DNA of 21,766 bases from Alistipes sp. (lineage in GTDB: Bacteria > Bacteroidota > Bacteroidia > Bacteroidales > Rikenellaceae), in assembly GCA_017560305.1 (NCBI GenBank), contig JAFYOF010000034.1:1-21766 (forward strand), read 5' to 3'. Shown here piece after piece: positions 6,362 to 12,570 of this stretch. Within the stretch, counting starts at the first letter, position 1. Every line of letters starts with the position of its first letter. Made by a program: the position numbers and the translations under genes. The notes under the pieces are model-generated. The model searched no databases. It was not told the DNA's origin and worked only from the letters and a program-made list of their open reading frames with translations.

Positions 6362-6396
6362 AAAAGGCTGTCTAACCCGAGCGGTTAGCAGCCTTT
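6362..6396. terminator. Bidirectional hairpin between the lipoprotein gene and radA
   Basis: AAAGGCTG (6363-6370), a bulged T, CTAACC, loop CGAGC, GGTTAG (6383-6388) and CAGCCTTT (6389-6396) form a long stem. It stands 21 nt after the lipoprotein stop codon and 25 nt after the radA stop on the other strand. T tracts on both sides are short, so it may serve both convergent genes. Confidence 0.7.
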
Positions 6397-6420
6397 CATT
6401 GTATCACTTACAGCATCCCC

Positions 6421-7788
6421 CTACATATTCTCGGTAAACAATGCAGGCGGGAGTTCGCCGATGTTGTTGATGTAGACGATTTCGATGCCCTTGGGGGCTT
6501 TGATGTTCTTGCGCAGGAAGCCAGAGACGATGATGCGGCGGAAACCAAGTCGGGCAGCCTCGCTGATGCGCTGCTCACTGCGTGGTGCTGGGCGTACCTC
6601 GCCCGACAGACCAACCTCGCCCGCACAGCATACGCCATCAAGCACAGCGCGGTCGTAATAGGATGAAATCACCGCCGAAACAATCGAAAGGTCAAGTCCC
6701 GTATCTGCCACGCGGAAACCGCCCGCAAAGTTCAGAAAGACATCCTTCTGGAACATCTTCATTCCCACTCGCTTCTCCAGCACCGCCAGCAGCATACTCA
6801 TACGACGCGAATCATATCCCGTAGCATTGCGCTGCGGCGTACCATAGGCGGCATTTGTCACAAGCGCCTGCACCTCGATAAGATATGGGCGCACGCCATC
6901 CACCGACGCACCCACAGCAATGCCGCTCAGCGGCTCCTCATAGTGCGAAAGCAGAATTTCGGATGGGTTTTCCACAGCTCGCAAGCCATTATCCAGCATC
7001 TCAAACACACCAATCTCAAATGTTGCACCGAAGCGGTTCTTGATGCCACGCAGTATGCGATATACATTGTTTCCATCACCCTCAAACTGCAACACGACAT
7101 CCACGATATGCTCCAGAATCTTCGGTCCTGCTATGGTACCATCCTTGGTGATGTGACCGATGATGAAGATGGATGTATTTGTGGTCTTGGCATACTTCAG
7201 AAGCGATGCGGCGCACTCCCTGATTTGCGACACACTACCCGCCGAGGACTCAATGGTCTGGGTGTAGATGGTCTGGATGGAGTCAATCACGACCACATCG
7301 GGCTTCTGCTGCTCAATCTGCTGAAGGATATTCTCAAGCAGGGTCTCGGCATAGATGTAGCACTCCTCGTTGCCCACGCCAAGGCGCTCGGCACGCATAC
7401 CAATCTGCTCCGCCGACTCCTCGCCCGACACATAGAGTGTACGCAAGCCGTGCGAAGTGAGCGCAAGCTGGAGGCTCAGCGTCGACTTACCGATACCAGG
7501 CTCACCACCGAGCAGCACCAATGAGCCAGGCACCAATCCGCCACCCAGTACACGATTGACCTCGGCATTGCACATATCGAGTCTCTGGTGCGTAGCGGGC
7601 TTAATCTCCCCAACGCGCTGCGGTACACTCTGCGTTGCAGGCAACACCGACGCCACAGCCGTAGTGGGCTTCGAGATAACCTCCTCGGTGAAGGTGTTCC
7701 ACTCGCCACACGCAGGGCAGCGACCCAACCACTTGGGCGCTTCAAAACCGCACTCACGGCAGAAATATGCCTTCTTCAGTTTAGCCAT
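6421..7788 (-). CDS. radA: DNA repair protein RadA
   Basis: RecA-related ATPase/helicase that promotes branch migration during recombinational repair. The 455-aa product has the N-terminal zinc finger C10-x2-C13...C24-x2-C27, Walker A GEPGIGKST (95-103), Walker B VVVIDSIQT (about 175), the RadA-specific KNRFGAT motif (about 250), and a C-terminal Lon-protease-like domain with GVRPYLIEVQALV and VGLSGEVRP. Length is standard. The ATG at 7788 overlaps the rseP stop codon as TAATG, pointing to translational coupling. It is the last gene of the M23-dxr-rseP-radA run. Confidence 0.96.
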   Translation of the reverse strand: MAKLKKAYFCRECGFEAPKWLGRCPACGEWNTFTEEVISKPTTAVASVLPATQSVPQRVGEIKPATHQRLDMCNAEVNRVLGGGLVPGSLVLLGGEPGIGKSTLSLQLALTSHGLRTLYVSGEESAEQIGMRAERLGVGNEECYIYAETLLENILQQIEQQKPDVVVIDSIQTIYTQTIESSAGSVSQIRECAASLLKYAKTTNTSIFIIGHITKDGTIAGPKILEHIVDVVLQFEGDGNNVYRILRGIKNRFGATFEIGVFEMLDNGLRAVENPSEILLSHYEEPLSGIAVGASVDGVRPYLIEVQALVTNAAYGTPQRNATGYDSRRMSMLLAVLEKRVGMKMFQKDVFLNFAGGFRVADTGLDLSIVSAVISSYYDRAVLDGVCCAGEVGLSGEVRPAPRSEQRISEAARLGFRRIIVSGFLRKNIKAPKGIEIVYINNIGELPPALFTENM

Positions 7789-9113
7789 TAGTTAAAGAAA
7801 AGTCTGTAAATATCGTTTCCGTTGGCATAAACCACAAGCACAAGGAGGATACCAAGACCGATATACTGCATCACCTCAAGGAACTTGTCGCTTGGTTTCT
7901 TACCAGTAATCATCTCCCACAAAGTGAAGAGCGCGTGACCGCCATCCAAACCTGGGATAGGCAGGATGTTAAGCACCGCCAACATAACCGACAGGAACGC
8001 AGTCATCGACCAGAAGCGAGCCCAATCCCACTCCGAAGGGAAGATATTTCCGATAGAGATGAAACCACCCAGCTCCTCATACATCTTGGTCTTTGGCTGG
8101 AAGATGAGTTTCAACTGCTGCCAATACTCTACGATGGTATCAACCGCCATATTCACACCCGCAGGGATAGCCTCAAAGAGTGTGAAGGTGCGTGTGCGTG
8201 GCTGGAACATATCGGCCTTCATCACAACGCCAATTTTACCCTCCTCATTTACCGGCACGCGCAACACGACGCTCTCGCCCGCACGCAAGATGTTCATCAC
8301 AACGGTGTCGCCCTTGTGCGCTGGCAAAATCTCCTCGGTCATTGCTACGACATCCACATTTGAGTGACCATTGCAGGCAACCACCTCGTCACCTGCCTGC
8401 AGACCCGCCTCAATAGCCGAAGCGGCTGCAACCGAGTCAATCACAAATGGCACGCGCAACATATACAAATCCTCATACTCCTTGTTGCGGCGCATAGCCA
8501 CCAACTCATCGAATGGAATGGTGAACTCAACACGCTCGCCCGCGCGGTCTACAACCACGGTACGGTCGCTCTCGGTGAGAATCAGCAACTGGCGGATATC
8601 GTTCACATCGTCAATCTCGGTGCCATCAATCGACACAACCTTGTCGCCATCCTGAAAGCCCATAGCCTCCGCCGTAGCGTTGAAGTTGTAACCCCACTTC
8701 ACATCCTCGTTGGCGAGGTAGCTCTCACCCCAGGTGTAGCGTATGCCAGAGTAGATCATCATCGCAAGCAGGATGTTCATCACAACGCCCGCCACCATCA
8801 CGCAGAAGCGCTTCCACGCTGGCTTTGCACGGAACTCCCAAGGCTGAACGGGAGCCTGCATCTGCTCGATGTCCATACTCTCGTCAATCATTCCCGCAAT
8901 CTTCACATAGCCACCCAATGGCAACCAGCCCAAGCCGTACTCGGTGTCGCCTCGCTTCCACTTGCAGAGCGAGAACCAAGGGTCGAAAAATATGTAAAAC
9001 TTCTCTACTCGAATCTTAAAGATGCGTGCCACAATGAAGTGACCAAACTCGTGAATCGCCACCAAGAGTGACAGACTCATAAAAAACTGAACTACTTTGA
9101 TTAATATTTCCAT
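7788..9113 (-). CDS. rseP: Site-2 metalloprotease RseP
   Basis: Inner-membrane zinc protease that cuts transmembrane segments, such as anti-sigma factors in the envelope-stress response and remnant signal peptides. The 441-aa product has the zinc motif HEFGH (21-25) in the first membrane helix, a PDZ region with two copies of the GDKVVSIDG/GDEVVACNG type (about 155 and 240), and the third ligand in the C-terminal NILPIPGLDGGHALF segment with the LDG motif. The final helices carry the usual YIGLGILLVLVV. Length fits the family (about 440-450). It lies between dxr and radA; a hairpin repeat occupies the 110-nt dxr-rseP gap. No anti-sigma/sigma pair is near, so the substrate is unknown. Confidence 0.95.
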   Translation of the reverse strand: MEILIKVVQFFMSLSLLVAIHEFGHFIVARIFKIRVEKFYIFFDPWFSLCKWKRGDTEYGLGWLPLGGYVKIAGMIDESMDIEQMQAPVQPWEFRAKPAWKRFCVMVAGVVMNILLAMMIYSGIRYTWGESYLANEDVKWGYNFNATAEAMGFQDGDKVVSIDGTEIDDVNDIRQLLILTESDRTVVVDRAGERVEFTIPFDELVAMRRNKEYEDLYMLRVPFVIDSVAAASAIEAGLQAGDEVVACNGHSNVDVVAMTEEILPAHKGDTVVMNILRAGESVVLRVPVNEEGKIGVVMKADMFQPRTRTFTLFEAIPAGVNMAVDTIVEYWQQLKLIFQPKTKMYEELGGFISIGNIFPSEWDWARFWSMTAFLSVMLAVLNILPIPGLDGGHALFTLWEMITGKKPSDKFLEVMQYIGLGILLVLVVYANGNDIYRLFFN

Positions 9114-9144
9114 CGTTAAAAAACTATATTTTTATTTCGTTGCT

Positions 9145-9190
9145 AATTTATCTTCCGTGGCGGGGGAGGGCGTTACGCCACCGAAGATAC
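9145..9190 (-). repeat. Hairpin-forming dispersed repeat, copy 1
   Basis: Reading the minus strand, it starts GTATCTTCGGTGGCG and ends CCCCCGCCACGGAAGAT plus AAATT, with a long imperfect inverted repeat (ATCTTCCGTGGCG against CGCCACCGAAGAT on the plus strand, one mismatch). The 15219-15275 element begins and ends with the same bases. It lies downstream of dxr inside the dxr-rseP gap and is flanked by a second small hairpin, AGGCTTGAAAGCCT (9191-9204). Confidence 0.65.
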
Positions 9191-9223
9191 AGGCTTGAAA
9201 GCCTGACTTCTATTATTTCCTCC

Positions 9224-10378
9224 CTACTTCAACTTCAAATACTCCGCAGCCAATGCGCGAGACTCGTCGTTGGAGAACTCATAATCCTTGAGTGTCGGGT
9301 GCTCGATGAATGTCGCACGACTCAACGCATACTCTATCGAAGCTGTGATGTCGGTAAAACGGCACTTGCCCGCAAGGAATGCCGCCACGGCAACCTCGTT
9401 TGAGCCGTTCATCACACACGATGCCGTACCACCCTTTCGCATACAGTCGTAGGCGATATCCAGAGCAGGATACTTCACTCTGTCGGGCTCGGCAAAAGTC
9501 AGCGTTGGGTTTGCCAGAAAGTCGAAGCGCTCCTCGGGGCGTGAGGCACGATGTGGGAACATCAGCGCATAACTGATTGGCATATGCATATCGGGTGTGC
9601 CGAGCTGCGCCTTGATTGCGCCATCCTCGAACTCCACCATAGAGTGTACAATCGACTGCGGATGGATAAGCACCGAAATCTGCTCCGCCTCCATACCGAA
9701 CAACCAGTGCGCCTCGATAACCTCAAAACCCTTGTTCACAAGCGTTGCCGAGTCGATGGTAATCTTCGCGCCCATACTCCACTGGGGATGCTTCAATGCT
9801 CGCTCGGGCGTCACATCCTTCAACTCCGACGCAGGCATATCACGCAATGCGCCACCGCTACAAGTCACTATCAGGCGTCTTACGGGCGACTTCTCGCCTA
9901 CCAGACACTGGAAGATAGCCGAGTGCTCGGAATCAATCGGCAGGATAGGCACCTGCTTCTCGGCAGCCATACGCATCACAAGGTCGCCACCCACAACGAG
10001 CGTCTCCTTGTTTGCCAGTGCAATCTTCTTGCCCGCCTCGATAGCCGACACCGTAGGGTGCAGACCCGCATAGCCCACCAGGGCATTCACAACAACATCC
10101 ACCTCCGACGAGCGCACCACCTGCACGATAGCGTCGCTGCCAGCATAGACCTTTATGGGGTGTGCTGCCAGGGCCTCCTTCAACGGCTCATATTTATCCT
10201 CGTTGCCGATGACCACGCAATCGACTCCAAATTCGATTGCTTGACGCGCCAGCAACTCCCAATTATTGCCCGCCACAAGCGAGTTCACCTCAAACATATC
10301 GGGATTCTCGCGCACGATATCGAGCGTCTGAACGCCAATCGAACCAGTCGAGCCGAGTATTGATAATCTCTGTTTCAT
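9224..10378 (-). CDS. dxr: 1-deoxy-D-xylulose 5-phosphate reductoisomerase
   Basis: Second enzyme of the MEP pathway, converting DXP to 2-C-methyl-D-erythritol 4-phosphate with NADPH; needed for isoprenoids such as undecaprenyl phosphate and menaquinone. The 384-aa product has the NADPH-binding GSTGSIG (9-15), NKETLVVGG (about 123-131), the metal/substrate segment IDSEHSAIFQCL (about 147-158), and the strongly conserved GAKITIDSATLVNKGFEVIE (about 200-219). Length is standard. The ATG at 10378 is 15 nt after the M23-like gene, and rseP follows, a gene order common in Bacteroidota. The cytosolic enzyme is the target of fosmidomycin. Confidence 0.97.
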   Translation of the reverse strand: MKQRLSILGSTGSIGVQTLDIVRENPDMFEVNSLVAGNNWELLARQAIEFGVDCVVIGNEDKYEPLKEALAAHPIKVYAGSDAIVQVVRSSEVDVVVNALVGYAGLHPTVSAIEAGKKIALANKETLVVGGDLVMRMAAEKQVPILPIDSEHSAIFQCLVGEKSPVRRLIVTCSGGALRDMPASELKDVTPERALKHPQWSMGAKITIDSATLVNKGFEVIEAHWLFGMEAEQISVLIHPQSIVHSMVEFEDGAIKAQLGTPDMHMPISYALMFPHRASRPEERFDFLANPTLTFAEPDRVKYPALDIAYDCMRKGGTASCVMNGSNEVAVAAFLAGKCRFTDITASIEYALSRATFIEHPTLKDYEFSNDESRALAAEYLKLK

Positions 10379-10393
10379 TGGGTAGAGTGTTTG

Positions 10394-11260
10394 TTAGAAT
10401 ACAATATAAATTTCGGGGTCAACAGCCTTGCCCTCGTTCCAAATCTCCATCTCAACCATAGGGTTGGTCTTCTTGCCCTCCTCCGAGAGAGCGTTGTAGC
10501 CAATCACCTGACGGCCCTTGAGCACCTGACCCTTCACCACCAGCACCTGCGAGAGGTTGCGGTAGATAGAGATAAAGCCGTTGTAGTGCTGTACCGTTAC
10601 GATTGTTCCGCGCTCGTTACCAGCCGCAACCTCAACCACTGTACCATCGTCAATAGAGGTCACAGGGGCATTTGGCGCTGCCTGAATACCCACGCCGAGG
10701 TAGTTGTCATCACGCGAGAAGTGGCGTGTGATGATACCCTCCACGGGGGCCGCGAAGAACAACTTGCCATCGCCCTGCTCGCGGTTACGCAGTGTGCGCG
10801 CCAGCGAGTAGTCGCCATCACCCTCCATTTCGGCACGCAGCAGAGAGTCGAAGAGTGAAGGTGGCACAAGTGTCTTGTCGAGCTTTGTGGTGTCGCCATC
10901 ATTCAACGGAGTACGCACTACGGGGGTGCGACCCTCGAGAATCATAGCAATATTCTCGTTGTAGGTGAGCATATCGCTCATACGGCGCTCCAGCGAGTCG
11001 ATGCGCATAATGTTCTGCACAAGGTCATCGTGCTGCTTCTCAGCCGCTGTGCGATAACCAGGGAAGACATCCAGAATGGGGGTGTAAGCCACCAGCACCA
11101 GTACCACTGCAAACAACAGCAGCACCGCCGCCATCACCGCACCCAGCAAGCCCGCAGGCGAGAGGTGCACCGACCACTCCTCCTCACGCAGGATGGGGTC
11201 ACTCATCGAGATACGCTTCTTGCGAAACCATCCGTTTATCTTTTGTTTCTCTTGTTTCAT
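10394..11260 (-). CDS. M23/LytM-fold membrane protein with degenerate active site
   Basis: A 288-aa bitopic envelope protein. A positively charged N-terminus is followed by one membrane helix (about 38-60), a short coiled-coil-like stretch (about 70-110), and a C-terminal LytM beta domain (about 165-288) recognised by APVEGIITRHFSRDD, SIDDGTVVEVAAGN and VKGQVLKGRQVIG. The zinc ligands of active M23 peptidases appear lost: HxGxD is replaced by YLGVGI (187-192), the YxH histidine by N235, and the HxH strand by MVEMEIW (268-274). It is therefore probably not a peptidoglycan hydrolase but a regulatory or scaffolding LytM protein, as EnvC is in E. coli. Related proteins are encoded next to dxr in other Bacteroidales, from memory. 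First gene of the dxr-rseP-radA operon, under the repeat-borne promoter. Confidence 0.85.
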   Translation of the reverse strand: MKQEKQKINGWFRKKRISMSDPILREEEWSVHLSPAGLLGAVMAAVLLLFAVVLVLVAYTPILDVFPGYRTAAEKQHDDLVQNIMRIDSLERRMSDMLTYNENIAMILEGRTPVVRTPLNDGDTTKLDKTLVPPSLFDSLLRAEMEGDGDYSLARTLRNREQGDGKLFFAAPVEGIITRHFSRDDNYLGVGIQAAPNAPVTSIDDGTVVEVAAGNERGTIVTVQHYNGFISIYRNLSQVLVVKGQVLKGRQVIGYNALSEEGKKTNPMVEMEIWNEGKAVDPEIYIVF

Positions 11261-11285
11261 AGTTCTTTCATTGCGCTATATCGTA

Positions 11286-11317
11286 CAAAGATACCTTATT
11301 AAATTCAAAATTCAAAA
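11286..11317 (-). promoter_or_regulatory. Promoter of the M23-dxr-rseP-radA operon (repeat-borne -33)
   Basis: On the minus strand TTTTG (11317-11313), a 19-nt spacer and TATCTTTG (11293-11286). The -33 element lies inside the 38-bp repeat copy B. The leader is about 22 nt to the ATG at 11260 and contains a four-codon frame (ATG at 11271, stop at 11257) that overlaps the start codon. Confidence 0.8.
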
Positions 11318-11337
11318 TTTAGAATTCAAAATTAGAA
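11300..11337 (-). repeat. 38-bp dispersed AT-rich repeat, copy B
   Basis: Reverse complement of the 38 bases at 929-966, with no mismatch. It sits 6 nt upstream of the -7 box of the M23-like gene in the same orientation relative to that gene as copy A has to lolD. Flanking bases beyond the 38 differ between the copies. Confidence 0.85.
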
Positions 11338-11430
11338 TTTGAGTCCCTTCGCCTCTTTCATTTACCATTTTCAACGAAAAGAAACTACCCTAAGTTTGAT
11401 TTTATTGTCCAATTGGAACTGACACAATAT

Positions 11431-11456
11431 ATTATCGCGGAAAATTATCGCAGAAA
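11431..11456 (+). repeat. Tandem 13-bp direct repeat upstream of the nucleotidyltransferase promoter
   Basis: ATTATCGCGGAAA (11431-11443) is followed directly by ATTATCGCAGAAA (11444-11456), one mismatch. It is followed at once by the palindrome at 11456-11471. The arrangement looks like a regulator binding region at about -30 to -55 relative to the predicted start of transcription. Confidence 0.5.
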
Positions 11457-11478
11457 TGAAAATATTTTCATATATTTG
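11456..11478 (+). promoter_or_regulatory. Palindrome and -7 box of the nucleotidyltransferase gene
   Basis: ATGAAAATATTTTCAT (11456-11471) is a perfect 16-bp palindrome whose last base is the first base of the -7 box TATATTTG (11471-11478). No TTTG is present at -33, where the direct repeat lies instead. The leader to ATG 11517 is about 35 nt. Confidence 0.55.
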
Positions 11479-11516
11479 CATAATTGAAAACTCAATAACT
11501 AAACAAACATAAAATT

Positions 11517-12437
11517 ATGGTTAAACCTACATTACTTGTATTGGCTGCTGGTATGGGCTCACGCTATGGTGCCTTGAAGCAGATGGACGGTGTTGGTCCT
11601 AACAACGAGGCTATCATCGACTACTCAATTTATGACGCTATCCGCGCTGGTTTCGGCAAGGTGGTATTCGTTATCCGTCACTCTTTCGCTGACGCTTTCA
11701 CCGCTGTTTTCAATAAGGAGCGTTTCGGTGGCAAGATTGAGGTTGAGATCGTTTACCAGGAGCTCGACTATTTGCCAGAGGGTTTCTCTGTACCAGAGGG
11801 TCGTGAGAAGCCTTGGGGTACAAACCACGCTTTGCTTATGGCAAAGGAGGCTATCAAGGAGCCATTCGCAGTTATCAACGCTGACGACTTCTACGGCGCT
11901 GACGCTTACAAGGTTATCGGCGACTACCTCAGCCAGCTCGGCGAGAGCGAGAACCACTACTGCATGGTTGGTTACGAGGTGAACAAGACTTTGTCAGAGA
12001 ACGGTACTGTATCACGCGGTGTTTGCGAGATTGACGACGACCGTTTCCTCACATCTATCGTTGAGCGCACAAAGATCGAGCGCAACGAGGAGGGTACAAT
12101 CGTATTCCACGACCTGGGCGACGATGTAGCATTGGAGGAGGAGACTCCAGTATCAATGAACCTCTTCGGCTTCACACCTGACTACTTCACTCACTCTGAG
12201 GAGTACTTCAAGGGCTTCTTGGCTGATCCAGCTAACCAGGCTAACTTGAAGGCTGAGTTCTTCATCCCATTGATGGTAAACGAGTTGGTAGGCAAGGGTA
12301 CTTCAAAGCTCCGCGTATTGAGCACAACAGCTAACTGGTTCGGCGTGACTTATCAGGCTGACAAACCACAGCTCGTAGCGAAGATCGAGGAGTTGATCGA
12401 GGCTGGCGTTTACCCACGCAACCTCTGGGGCAAGTAA
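11517..12437 (+). CDS. Sugar-phosphate nucleotidyltransferase family protein
   Basis: A 306-aa cytoplasmic enzyme of the NTP-transferase (RfbA/GalU-like) fold, expected to join a sugar 1-phosphate to an NTP to make an NDP-sugar or a similar activated compound. The N-terminal loop LAAGMGSRYGALKQ (9-22) binds the nucleotide, and NADDFYG (121-127) supplies the metal-binding aspartate. RHSFAD and PEGREKPWGTNHAL (about 93-106) are typical of this Bacteroidota subgroup. The substrate cannot be told. The gene is monocistronic with its own terminator. Codon choice (GGT, GCT, AAG, GAG, AAC) is of the highly expressed type, more like the ribosomal, secDF and dnaK genes here than like the enzymes around it. 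Confidence 0.85.
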   Translation: MVKPTLLVLAAGMGSRYGALKQMDGVGPNNEAIIDYSIYDAIRAGFGKVVFVIRHSFADAFTAVFNKERFGGKIEVEIVYQELDYLPEGFSVPEGREKPWGTNHALLMAKEAIKEPFAVINADDFYGADAYKVIGDYLSQLGESENHYCMVGYEVNKTLSENGTVSRGVCEIDDDRFLTSIVERTKIERNEEGTIVFHDLGDDVALEEETPVSMNLFGFTPDYFTHSEEYFKGFLADPANQANLKAEFFIPLMVNELVGKGTSKLRVLSTTANWFGVTYQADKPQLVAKIEELIEAGVYPRNLWGK

Positions 12438-12458
12438 TAATTACAACCCAATAATGGT

Positions 12459-12493
12459 AAAAAGGTGAGTTCCGCAGTGAATTCACCTTTTTC
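12459..12493 (+). terminator. Intrinsic terminator of the nucleotidyltransferase gene
   Basis: AAAAAGGTGA (12459-12468) pairs with TCACCTTTTT (12483-12492), with a 14-nt loop that may pair further, ending in a T run. It starts 21 nt after the stop codon. Confidence 0.85.
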
Positions 12494-12516
12494 TTTTGCC
12501 GTCTGACCCCGAATAG

Positions 12517-12548
12517 TTTGCGCCCACAATGAAAAAACACTATCTTTG
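12517..12548 (+). promoter_or_regulatory. Promoter of the MG2/plug-like protein gene
   Basis: TTTG at 12517-12520, a 20-nt spacer, and TATCTTTG at 12541-12548: a textbook Bacteroidota promoter. The leader is about 19 nt to the ATG at 12571. Confidence 0.85.
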
Positions 12549-12570
12549 CGCAAATTAACATCCGACCAAA

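Noticed and set aside
8364..9071. Plus-strand frame of 235 codons opposite rseP, and similar ones opposite radA (6943-7524), coaE (16166-16750) and dnaK (20395-20859)
   Set aside because: All mirror well-supported genes on the minus strand; composition is that of antisense shadows.
9551..10363. Long plus-strand frame of 270 codons opposite dxr
   Set aside because: It is antisense to a clear dxr gene, rich in H, R and L as expected of a shadow frame, and has no promoter or recognisable domain.
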